From Artocarpus heterophyllus (lineage: Eukaryota > Streptophyta > Magnoliopsida > Rosales > Moraceae): a stretch of DNA of 64,000 nt. The first letter of the stretch is position 1; every line of letters starts with the position of its first letter. The notes under the pieces were generated by a model. It was given only the letters and a program-made list of their open reading frames with translations. It was not told the DNA's origin and did not search any database. The stretch covers positions 26,905,899-26,969,898 of the forward strand of contig CM046348.1 in assembly GCA_025403435.1 (NCBI GenBank), written 5' to 3'. Below, in pieces: positions 9,352 to 20,098 of this stretch. The position numbers and the translations under genes are program-made.

Positions 9352-12300
9352 TGAGTTACATGCGATCATCATTCCCAAACAATTTGAATAAATTTATTTA
9401 GACCCTAAAATTTATATGACAACTTATTAACATATAATTATAGAAGCACAAAAAGTTTCATCACCCAATAAATTCATTTAGTCATACAAAAATGTCACAC
9501 AACATAAGTACGAACAATCCACTGATAAAGTAGTGTCATAATGTAGTCTTAATGAAAATTCAATAAAATATTCATCAAATCATCACAAAATTTTCCAGTC
9601 CATAACTTAACATATACATGAACATATTTGTAGAATTTCGTAGGAAATAACAATCATTTGCACTTTGAACAAAACCTATATTTTTGTGCAACACAACCAA
9701 TCAACAACAATTTTCTATGAGTGGCAGAGAGAATTTCATATCTCAACGTAGAAAAATCCAATAAATGTGAAATTTGGCAGAACATCACATAACATATTAA
9801 AATTTCAGAGCAAACAAAAATTCTTAGGAAAAGTTACAGAAGTCGGATGACAGGGGAACATTACATTTTAGAAGCACCGAGAACGAGTTCTTACCTTAAA
9901 ACAAATTCTTCTCAATTTACCTTTGAATTCACCCAAGGAAAATCCAATATTTCTTCCTATTGTTTGTAGGGGAATAATGGAGAGTGGAAGGAGAAGAAAA
10001 CGTGGAGACGGAAGAAGAAAAAAAAAGTATGAGAGAATATGTCTATGAGAGAGAGAGAGAGAGAGTGAAATTATCGTGAAAAAAATGAGAATGGCTCAAA
10101 AGGAGAAGTTATTCTTCTCTATAATATCAAAAATTTTCTAACTAAGTTTAGGGTAGATTCGTGTGGGAAAGGTGAGAAATAGAAGAAAGTCAAATTGATT
10201 AAGCTCCACTTACCATATTTCAACTTTCAAAAATAGGAAACCATATCAAATAATTCAATCATCATTAAAAGTCAAACATTTTATTACCAAAATTAAGGAA
10301 ACAGACCACAAATATGCTAATCAATCACAATTTATTATCCAATTATATCCAATCATAAATATCAAAATTTTGGGAGGTTTCTACTGATTGCTCGTCAGCT
10401 GACTTCGGCCTACCAACTGCCCTGTTCGGCCTACCGAAGACATGAGCTCCGACCTGCCGATTAAGTTCGTTGGCCTACTGTTGCGTGAGGTACAATTCAG
10501 CCTACTGAACTTGAAGGATCGGTCTGTCAAACTGCCATGCATAAATACTAATACGTAACAAAAATTAATTTTTTAATTAAATAATTATTAAGCATACAAC
10601 GTAATTGACATGAACATCTTGAACACATCAATTCCACGTGACCGTCACCTATCATAATACTCAGAATAAAATAGTTAGTAATATTATATCATATATCAAT
10701 AAGGAAATTACTAACGGCGTTATTCAATTGACATAATCCGTTACATGAAAATTTGATAGGTGTTACAATTCATAATTACCTTAAGGATAAATTATGTTTT
10801 ACCTATTTGATTATTTTTATCTTATTTTCCATTATCTCACCATTGGAAAACTTACTATCCATAAATAGTATACTATTTGGTTACAACTATCTATCCAAGT
10901 GGTTGAGTGCACTAGTTTTCTAATTACAAGATAATGTCTATAAAAGAATATCATTACTCTACAAAAGAGCTATGAATTTCATATTTAGGAATAACGCGTC
11001 GATGTCAATCAAGAGTCATATCTTTAATGCACCAGTATGCATACCTTCACCTAATTCAGTATGTCACCTTTTGGTACATCAAAAGACAAAAGTAAAAAAT
11101 ACAGACCCATTAATTCATTTTAGGATTAAGGTACAACACATAAGATTTTCTAAAGTGAATTGCGTTAGACAACTGGAATTATTAATCAATTTAATTTAAA
11201 TTTTTATCCTGATCCAATATATCATTATCTATAACAATATACCAATGTTTCTACTTGTAGAGTCCAAGTCTGATGAAATTTTGATAGATGGACCACTCAA
11301 ATCTCTTGGTTTTTCAATAAGAGTACCGCTACAACTTAATTTAGACACACTAATCTTATAAAATAGGTCTCAAAGGATTTTTTTGCAACACCAAAGTTTC
11401 AACTACTATAATATAAAGCTTTCATATACTATAACATAACGCTTTCATATATTATAGCATTTATGTTCCAACTTGGTTCTTAAATAGTGCTCTCTAAAGT
11501 TGAATTTACTACTCATATTCAATAAAACCAATATTAGAGATTGGAAGAGATATAGAATCTGGTATTATATTGGGCATTTAATTTCACAACTCTGCCTTTT
11601 ATTAAAGACAACTAATATTTGTATGGATTTTAGCACATTCTTTGAAGATTTCTCATGCCATATGTAGCACTTCACAATTGATGCCATATGTAGCATTTCA
11701 CATTGCTAGCATTTTACTGCAGAATTAATATGTCCTTATTGATTGGCTATGATCCTATCCCTTCAAAATGCTACATCACATAATATCTCTCTTTCTATGT
11801 ACAAAAGTAAATACAAAATCCTCTCATTAACTTCCTTCGTAATTAATACGGAGGATGTGGGTACATCATAATTAGGCTCATATTTCATTCCATTCTCATC
11901 CAAGAAAATAATAAATTTAATATTTATTTCATGCCTCGATTTGGAACAAAATCCCTCCTTTATAATCTCAAAAACACCTACAAGATCCTGAACCTTAATT
12001 TGGCTCCCTCATTTTGAGCCTATAAAACGCATGTCTTTTTTGATTTAAAGTAAACACCTTTTGCATGTCTAGTTCAACTTTAACAAAGATGTCCATAACA
12101 ATGCTCTCTTCTGTCATCTTCTTCTTTTTCCTACTCTTTTCCATTCTCTCTAAAGCACAAACAATAAATGTAGGAGTCATCAAACAAGCTTCAGATCCAA
12201 TTCATGATCCTAATCCTCTTCTTCCTCCTGCTAAGGTACAAAAAATAAATGCAAGAATCAACAGAGATGCTCCAGCAGGGCCAGATCCAATTCATCATCC

Positions 12301-12643
12301 TCCTGCTAAGGGACAAAAAATAAATGCAAGAACCAACAGAGATGCTCCAGCAGGGCCAGATCCAATTCATCATCCTGCTCCTCGTGCTCCCCCTCTTAAG
12401 GCACAAAAAATGAGTGCAGGATTCACCAGAGAAACTCCAGGATGGCCAAATCCAATTCAAAATCCTGCTCCTGGTGCTCCCCCTCTTAAGGCACAAAAAA
12501 TGAGTGCAGGATTCACCAGAGAAACTCCAGGAGGGCCAAATCCAATTCAAAATCCTGCTCCTGGTGCTCCCCCTCTTAAGGCACAAAAAATGAGTGCAGG
12601 ATTCACCAGAGAAACTCCAGGAGGGCCAAATCCAATTCAAAAT
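9331..12643 (+). repeat. Array unit 2
   Basis: The LTR-derived part is 9331-10767, followed by upstream DNA and copy 2. At 3,313 bp it is the shortest unit, because the coding tract lacks the block running from the KQAL motif through the second RDAP cluster. A private C-to-T change is seen near 11210 (TATCCTGATCC instead of TATCCCGATCC). Confidence 0.93.
9387..9392 (+). terminator. Possible poly(A) signal within LTR sequence after copy 1 (repeated after copies 2-8)
   Basis: AATAAA lies 36 nt past the stop codon, inside the antisense LTR segment that replaces the native 3' end. The same hexamer lies at the same distance after copy 2 (12700) and in the other chimeric copies. It could supply a new 3' end to transcripts that lost the native signal at 39121. 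This rests on one short motif in AT-rich DNA. Confidence 0.4.
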
Positions 12644-12664
12644 GACTTTAAACAAGTCAGTTAG
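12065..12664 (+). CDS. Multi-CLE peptide precursor, copy 2 (5 motifs, 199 aa)
   Basis: Shortest member of the array. It has the same signal peptide and shortened KQASDPIHD motif as copy 1, then RDAPAGPDPIHH at 67 and 92, RETPGWPNPIQN at 122, and RETPGGPNPIQN at 152 and 182, then DFKQVS. The Trp at motif position 6 replaces a Gly that is almost invariant in CLE peptides, so that motif is probably inactive. The missing middle block is bounded by two copies of the PAP-APPLKAQKMSAGFT spacer, which suggests loss by recombination between repeats. Reading frame and promoter are intact. Confidence 0.83.
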   Translation: MSSSTLTKMSITMLSSVIFFFFLLFSILSKAQTINVGVIKQASDPIHDPNPLLPPAKVQKINARINRDAPAGPDPIHHPPAKGQKINARTNRDAPAGPDPIHHPAPRAPPLKAQKMSAGFTRETPGWPNPIQNPAPGAPPLKAQKMSAGFTRETPGGPNPIQNPAPGAPPLKAQKMSAGFTRETPGGPNPIQNDFKQVS

Positions 12665-15600
12665 TGAGTTACATGCGATCATCATTCCCAAACAATTTGA
12701 ATAAATTTATTTAGACCCTAAAATTTATATGACAACTTATTAACATATAATTATAGAAGCACAAAAAGTTTCATCACCCAATAAATTCATTTAGTCATAC
12801 AAAAATGTCACACAACATAAGTACGAACAATCCACTGATAAAGTAGTGTCATAATGTAGTCTTAATGAAAATTCAATAAAATATTTATCAAATCATCACA
12901 AAATTTTCCAGTCCATAACTTAACATATACATGAACATATTTGTAGAATTTCGTAGGAAATAACAATCATTTGCACTTTGAACAAAACCTATATTTTTGT
13001 GCAACACAACCAATCAACAACAATTTTCTATGAGTGGCAGAGAGAATTTCATATCTCAACGTAGAAAAATCCAATAAATGTGAAATTTGGCAGAACATCA
13101 CATAACATATTAAAATTTCAGAGCAAACAAAAATTCTTAGGAAAAGTTACAGAAGTCGGATGACAGGGGAACATTACATTTTAGAAGCACCGAGAACGAG
13201 TTCTTACCTTAAAACAAATTCTTCTCAATTTACCTTTGAATTCACCCAAGGAAAATCCAATATTTCTTCCTATTGTTTGTAGGGGAATAATGGAGTGGAA
13301 GGAGAAGAAAACGTGGAGACGGAAGAAGAAAAAAAAAGTATGAGAGAATATGTCTATGAGAGAGAGAGAGAGAGAGTGAAATTATCGTGAAAAAAATGAG
13401 AATGGCTCAAAAGGAGAAGTTATTCTTCTCTATAATATCAAAAATTTTCTAACTAAGTTTAGGGTAGATTCGTGTGGGAAAGGTGAGAAATAGAAGAAAG
13501 TCAAATTGATTAAGCTCCACTTACCATATTTCAACTTTCAAAAATAGGAAACCATATCAAATAATTCAATCATCATTAAAAGTCAAACATTTTATTACCA
13601 AAATTAAGGAAACAGACCACAAATATGCTAATCAATCACAATTTATTATCCAATTATATCCAATCATAAATATCAAAATTTTGGGAGGTTTCTACTGATT
13701 GCTCGTCAGCTGACTTCGGCCTACCAACTGCCCTGTTCGGCCTACCGAAGACATGAGCTCCGACCTGCCGATTAAGTTCGTTGGCCTACTGTTGCGTGAG
13801 GTACAATTCAGCCTACTGAACTTGAAGGATCGGTCTGTCAAACTGCCATGCATAAATACTAATACGTAACAAAAATTAATTTTTTAATTAAATAATTATT
13901 AAGCATACAACGTAATTGACATGAACATCTTGAACACATCAATTCCACGTGACCGTCACCTATCATAATACTCAGAATAAAATAGTTAGTAATATTATAT
14001 CATATATCAATAAGGAAATTACTAACGGCGTTATTCAATTGACATAATCCGTTACATGAAAATTTGATAGGTGTTACAATTCATAATTACCTTAAGGATA
14101 AATTATGTTTTACCTATTTGATTATTTTTATCTTATTTTCCATTATCTCACCATTGGAAAACTTACTATCCATAAATAGTATACTATTTGGTTACAACTA
14201 TCTATCCAAGTGGTTGAGTGCACTAGTTTTCTAATTACAAGATAATGTCTATAAAAGAATATCATTACTCTACAAAAGAGCTATGAATTTCATATTTAGG
14301 AATAACGCGTCGATGTCAATCAAGAGTCATATCTTTAATGCACCAGTATGCATACCTTCACCTAATTCAGTATGTCACCTTTTGGTACATCAAAAGACAA
14401 AAGTAAAAAATACAGACCCATTAATTCATTTTAGGATTAAGGTACAACACATAAGATTTTCTAAAGTGAATTGCGTTAGACAACTGGAATTATTAATCAA
14501 TTTAATTTAAATTTTTATCCCGATCCAATATATCATTATCTATAACAATATACCAATGTTTCTACTTGTAGAGTCCAAGTCTGATGAAATTTTGATAGAT
14601 GGACCACTCAAATCTCTTGGTTTTTCAATAAGAGTACCGCTACAACTTAATTTAGACACACTAATCTTATAAAATAGGTCTCAAAGGATTTTTTTGCAAC
14701 ACCAAAGTTTCAACTACTATAATATAAAGCTTTCATATACTATAACATAACGCTTTCATATATTATAGCATTTATGTTCCAACTTGGTTCTTAAATAGTG
14801 CTCTCTAAAGTTGAATTTACTACTCATATGCAATAAAACCAATATTAGAGATTGGAAGAGATATAGAATCTGGTATTATATTGGGCATTTAATTTCACAA
14901 CTCTGCCTTTTATTAAAGACAACTAATATTTGTATGGATTTTAGCACATTCTTTGAAGATTTCTCATGCCATATGTAGCACTTCACAATTGATGCCATAT
15001 GTAGCATTTCACATTGCTAGCATTTTACTGCAGAATTAATATGTCCTTATTGATTGGCTATGATCCTATCCCTTCAAAATGCTACATCACATAATATCTC
15101 TCTTTCTATGTACAAAAGTAAATACAAAATCCTCTCATTAACTTCCTTCGTAATTAATACGGAGGATGTGGGTACATCATAATTAGGCTCATATTTCATT
15201 CCATTCTCATCCAAGAAAATAATAAATTTAATATTTATTTCATGCCTCGATTTGGAACAAAATCCCTCCTTTATAATCTCAAAAACACCTACAAGATCCT
15301 GAACCTTAATTTGGCTCCCTCATTTTGAGCCTATAAAACGCATGTCTTTTTTGATTTAAAGTAAACACCTTTTGCATGTCTAGTTCAACTTTAACAAAGA
15401 TGTCCATAACAATGCTCTCTTCTGTCATCTTCTTCTTTTTCCTACTCTTTTCCATTCTCTCTAAAGCACAAACAATAAATGTAGGAGTCATCAAACAAGC
15501 TTCGGATCCAATTCATGATCCTAATCCTCTTCTTCCTCCTGCTAAGGTACAAAAAATAAATGCAAGAATCAACAGAGATGCTCCAGCAGGGCCAGATCCA

Positions 15601-16359
15601 ATTCATCATCCTCCTGCTAAGGGACAAAAAATAAATGCAAGAACCAACAGAGATGCTCCAGCAGGGCCAGATCCAATTCATCATCCTGCTCCTCGTGCTC
15701 CCCCTCTTAAGGCACAAAAAATGAGTGCAGGATTCACCAAACAAGCTCTAGGAGGGCCATATCCAATTCATGATCCTAATCCTCTTCTTCCTCCTGCTAA
15801 GGTACAAAAAATAAATGCAAGAATCAACAGAGATGCTCCAGCAGGGCCAGATCCAATTCATCATCCTCCTGCTAAGGTACAAAAAATAAATGCAAGAATC
15901 AACAGAGATGCTCCAGCAGGGCCAGATCCAATTCATCATCCTCCTGCTAAGGTACAAAAAATAAATGCAAGAATCAACAGAGATGCTCCAGCAGGGCCAG
16001 ATCCAATTCATCATCCTCCTGCTAAGGGACAAAAAATAAATGCAAGAACCAACAGAGATGCTCCAGCAGGGCCAGATCCAATTCATCATCCTGCTCCTGG
16101 TGCTCCCCCTCTTAAGGCACAAAAAATGAGTGCAGGATTCACCAGAGAAACTCCAGGAGGGCCAAATCCAATTCAAAATCCTGCTCCTGGTGCTCCCCCT
16201 CTTAAGGCACAAAAAATGAGTGCAGGATTCACCAGAGAAACTCCAGGAGGGCCAAATCCAATTCAAAATCCTGCTCCTGGTGCTCCCCCTCTTAAGGCAC
16301 AAAAAATGAGTGCAGGATTCACCAGAGAAACTCCAGGAGGGCCAAATCCAATTCAAAAT
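12644..16359 (+). repeat. Array unit 3
   Basis: The LTR-derived part is 12644-14078, 2 bp shorter than elsewhere through loss of one AG near 13291 (ATGGAGTGG instead of ATGGAGAGTGG). It also carries ATATTTATC near 12882 and CATATGCAA near 14826; unit 7 shares the latter but most units do not. Confidence 0.93.
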
Positions 16360-16380
16360 GACTTTAAACAAGTCAGTTAG
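15376..16380 (+). CDS. Multi-CLE peptide precursor, copy 3 (10 motifs, 334 aa)
   Basis: Same architecture as copy 1 with three terminal repeats fewer: RDAPAGPDPIHH at 67, 92, 152, 177, 202 and 227, KQALGGPYPIHD at 122, and RETPGGPNPIQN at 257, 287 and 317, ending DFKQVS. The spacer before the first RETP motif has PAPG, as in copies 1 and 4, against PAPR in copies 5, 7 and 9; this groups 1, 3 and 4. A silent A-to-G change in the codon for Ser43 (TCA to TCG, near 15505) is private to this copy. Confidence 0.84.
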   Translation: MSSSTLTKMSITMLSSVIFFFFLLFSILSKAQTINVGVIKQASDPIHDPNPLLPPAKVQKINARINRDAPAGPDPIHHPPAKGQKINARTNRDAPAGPDPIHHPAPRAPPLKAQKMSAGFTKQALGGPYPIHDPNPLLPPAKVQKINARINRDAPAGPDPIHHPPAKVQKINARINRDAPAGPDPIHHPPAKVQKINARINRDAPAGPDPIHHPPAKGQKINARTNRDAPAGPDPIHHPAPGAPPLKAQKMSAGFTRETPGGPNPIQNPAPGAPPLKAQKMSAGFTRETPGGPNPIQNPAPGAPPLKAQKMSAGFTRETPGGPNPIQNDFKQVS

Positions 16381-19300
16381 TGAGTTACATGCGATCATCA
16401 TTCCCAAACAATTTGAATAAATTTATTTAGACCCTAAAATTTATATGACAACTTATTAACATATAATTATAGAAGCACAAAAAGTTTCATCACCCAATAA
16501 ATTCATTTAGTCATACAAAAATGTCACACAACATAAGTACGAACAATCCACTGATAAAGTAGTGTCATAATGTAGTCTTAATGAAAATTCAATAAAATAT
16601 TCATCAAATCATCACAAAATTTTCCAGTCCATAACTTAACATATACATGAACATATTTGTAGAATTTCGTAGGAAATAACAATCATTTGCACTTTGAACA
16701 AAACCTATATTTTTGTGCAACACAACCAATCAACAACAATTTTCTATGAGTGGCAGAGAGAATTTCATATCTCAACGTAGAAAAATCCAATAAATGTGAA
16801 ATTTGGCAGAACATCACATAACATATTAAAATTTCAGAGCAAACAAAAATTCTTAGGAAAAGTTACAGAAGTCGGATGACAGGGGAACATTACATTTTAG
16901 AAGCACCGAGAACGAGTTCTTACCTTAAAACAAATTCTTCTCAATTTACCTTTGAATTCACCCAAGGAAAATCCAATATTTCTTCCTATTGTTTGTAGGG
17001 GAATAATGGAGAGTGGAAGGAGAAGAAAACGTGGAGACGGAAGAAGAAAAAAAAAGTATGAGAGAATATGTCTATGAGAGAGAGAGAGAGAGAGTGAAAT
17101 TATCGTGAAAAAAATGAGAATGGCTCAAAAGGAGAAGTTATTCTTCTCTATAATATCAAAAATTTTCTAACTAAGTTTAGGGTAGATTCGTGTGGGAAAG
17201 GTGAGAAATAGAAGAAAGTCAAATTGATTAAGCTCCACTTACCATATTTCAACTTTCAAAAATAGGAAACCATATCAAATAATTCAATCATCATTAAAAG
17301 TCAAACATTTTATTACCAAAATTAAGGAAACAGACCACAAATATGCTAATCAATCACAATTTATTATCCAATTATATCCAATCATAAATATCAAAATTTT
17401 GGGAGGTTTCTACTGATTGCTCGTCAGCTGACTTCGGCCTACCAACTGCCCTGTTCGGCCTACCGAAGACATGAGCTCCGACCTGCCGATTAAGTTCGTT
17501 GGCCTACTGTTGCGTGAGGTACAATTCAGCCTACTGAACTTGAAGGATCGGTCTGTCAAACTGCCATGCATAAATACTAATACGTAACAAAAATTAATTT
17601 TTTAATTAAATAATTATTAAGCATACAACGTAATTGACATGAACATCTTGAACACATCAATTCCACGTGACCGTCACCTATCATAATACTCAGAATAAAA
17701 TAGTTAGTAATATTATATCATATATCAATAAGGAAATTACTAACGGCGTTATTCAATTGACATAATCCGTTACATGAAAATTTGATAGGTGTTACAATTC
17801 ATAATTACCTTAAGGATAAATTATGTTTTACCTATTTGATTATTTTTATCTTATTTTCCATTATCTCACCATTGGAAAACTTACTATCCATAAATAGTAT
17901 ACTATTTGGTTACAACTATCTATCCAAGTGGTTGAGTGCACTAGTTTTCTAATTACAAGATAATGTCTATAAAAGAATATCATTACTCTACAAAAGAGCT
18001 ATGAATTTCATATTTAGGAATAACGCGTCGATGTCAATCAAGAGTCATATCTTTAATGCACCAGTATGCATACCTTCACCTAATTCAGTATGTCACCTTT
18101 TGGTACATCAAAAGACAAAAGTAAAAAATACAGACCCATTAATTCATTTTAGGATTAAGGTACAACACATAAGATTTTCTAAAGTGAATTGCGTTAGACA
18201 ACTGGAATTATTAATCAATTTAATTTAAATTTTTATCCCGATCCAATATATCATTATCTATAACAATATACCAATGTTTCTACTTGTAGAGTCCAAGTCT
18301 GATGAAATTTTGATAGATGGACCACTCAAATCTCTTGGTTTTTCAATAAGAGTACCGCTACAACTTAATTTAGACACACTAATCTTATAAAATAGGTCTC
18401 AAAGGATTTTTTTGCAACACCAAAGTTTCAACTACTATAATATAAAGCTTTCATATACTATAACATAACGCTTTCATATATTATAGCATTTATGTTCCAA
18501 CTTGGTTCTTAAATAGTGCTCTCTAAAGTTGAATTTACTACTCATATTCAATAAAACCAATATTAGAGATTGGAAGAGATATAGAATCTGGTATTATATT
18601 GGGCATTTAATTTCACAACTCTGCCTTTTATTAAAGACAACTAATATTTGTATGGATTTTAGCACATTCTTTGAAGATTTCTCATGCCATATGTAGCACT
18701 TCACAATTGATGCCATATGTAGCATTTCACATTGCTAGCATTTTACTGCAGAATTAATATGTCCTTATTGATTGGCTATGATCCTATCCCTTCAAAATGC
18801 TACATCACATAATATCTCTCTTTCTATGTACAAAAGTAAATACAAAATCCTCTCATTAACTTCCTTCGTAATTAATACGGAGGATGTGGGTACATCATAA
18901 TTAGGCTCATATTTCATTCCATTCTCATCCAAGAAAATAATAAATTTAATATTTATTTCATGCCTCGATTTGGAACAAAATCCCTCCTTTATAATCTCAA
19001 AAACACCTACAAGATCCTGAACCTTAATTTGGCTCCCTCATTTTGAGCCTATAAAACGCATGTCTTTTTTGATTTAAAGTAAACACCTTTTGCATGTCTA
19101 GTTCAACTTTAACAAAGATGTCCATAACAATGCTCTCTTCTGTCATCTTCTTCTTTTTCCTACTCTTTTCCATTCTCTCTAAAGCACAAACAATAAATGT
19201 AGGAGTCATCAAACAAGCTTCAGATCCAATTCATGATCCTAATCCTCTTCTTCCTCCTGCTAAGGTACAAAAAATAAATGCAAGAATCAACAGAGATGCT

Positions 19301-20077
19301 CCAGCAGGGCCAGATCCAATTCATCATCCTCCTGCTAAGGGACAAAAAATAAATGCAAGAACCAACAGAGATGCTCCAGCAGGGCCAGATCCAATTCATC
19401 ATCCTGCTCCTCGTGCTCCCCCTCTTAAGGCACAAAAAATGAGTGCAGGATTCACCAAACAAGCTCTAGGAGGGCCATATCCAATTCATGATCCTAATCC
19501 TCTTCTTCCTCCTGCTAAGGTACAAAAAATAAATGCAAGAATCAACAGAGATGCTCCAGCAGGGCCAGATCCAATTCATCATCCTCCTGCTAAGGTACAA
19601 AAAATAAATGCAAGAATCAACAGAGATGCTCCAGCAGGGCCAGATCCAATTCATCATCCTCCTGCTAAGGTACAAAAAATAAATGCAAGAATCAACAGAG
19701 ATGCTCCAGCAGGGCCAGATCCAATTCATCATCCTCCTACTAAGGGACAAAAAATAAATGCAAGAACCAACAGAGATGCTCCAGCAGGGCCAGATCCAAT
19801 TCATCATCCTGCTCCTGGTGCTCCCCCTCTTAAGGCACAAAAAATGAGTGCAGGATTCACCAGAGAAACTCCAGGAGGGCCAAATCCAATTCAAAATCCT
19901 GCTCCTGGTGCTCCCCCTCTTAAGGCACAAAAAATGAGTGCAGGATTCACCAGAGAAACTCCAGGAGGGCCAAATCCAATTCAAAATCCTGCTCCTGGTG
20001 CTCCCCCTCTTAAGGCACAAAAAATGGGTGCAGGATTCACCAGAGAAACTCCAGGAGGGCCAAATCCAATTCAAAAT
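16360..20077 (+). repeat. Array unit 4
   Basis: The LTR-derived part is 16360-17796, then upstream DNA and copy 4. It is nearly the same length as unit 3 and has the same CLE repeat pattern, so the two may be direct products of one exchange. It is the last unit with the CCTACTGAACTT form; units 5-9 have CCTACTAAACTT or a 1-bp deletion of it. Confidence 0.93.
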
Positions 20078-20098
20078 GACTTTAAACAAGTCAGTTAG
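19094..20098 (+). CDS. Multi-CLE peptide precursor, copy 4 (10 motifs, 334 aa)
   Basis: Motif order and number are as in copy 3. Two private changes lie in spacers and not in motifs: PPTKGQ for PPAKGQ near residue 215, and KMGAGFT for KMSAGFT before the last motif. That these few changes avoid the dodecapeptides fits constraint on the peptide units, but the number is too small to prove it. Confidence 0.84.
   Translation: MSSSTLTKMSITMLSSVIFFFFLLFSILSKAQTINVGVIKQASDPIHDPNPLLPPAKVQKINARINRDAPAGPDPIHHPPAKGQKINARTNRDAPAGPDPIHHPAPRAPPLKAQKMSAGFTKQALGGPYPIHDPNPLLPPAKVQKINARINRDAPAGPDPIHHPPAKVQKINARINRDAPAGPDPIHHPPAKVQKINARINRDAPAGPDPIHHPPTKGQKINARTNRDAPAGPDPIHHPAPGAPPLKAQKMSAGFTRETPGGPNPIQNPAPGAPPLKAQKMSAGFTRETPGGPNPIQNPAPGAPPLKAQKMGAGFTRETPGGPNPIQNDFKQVS

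Noticed and set aside
8449..9378. Long minus-strand open frames through the CLE genes (up to 309 aa, repeated NWIWPSWSFSGESCTHFLC)
   Set aside because: They are antisense shadows. Repeats of 75 and 90 bp keep every frame in phase, so a stop-free antisense frame is copied along with the sense one. They start in LTR DNA, lack a plausible domain and track the sense repeat count.
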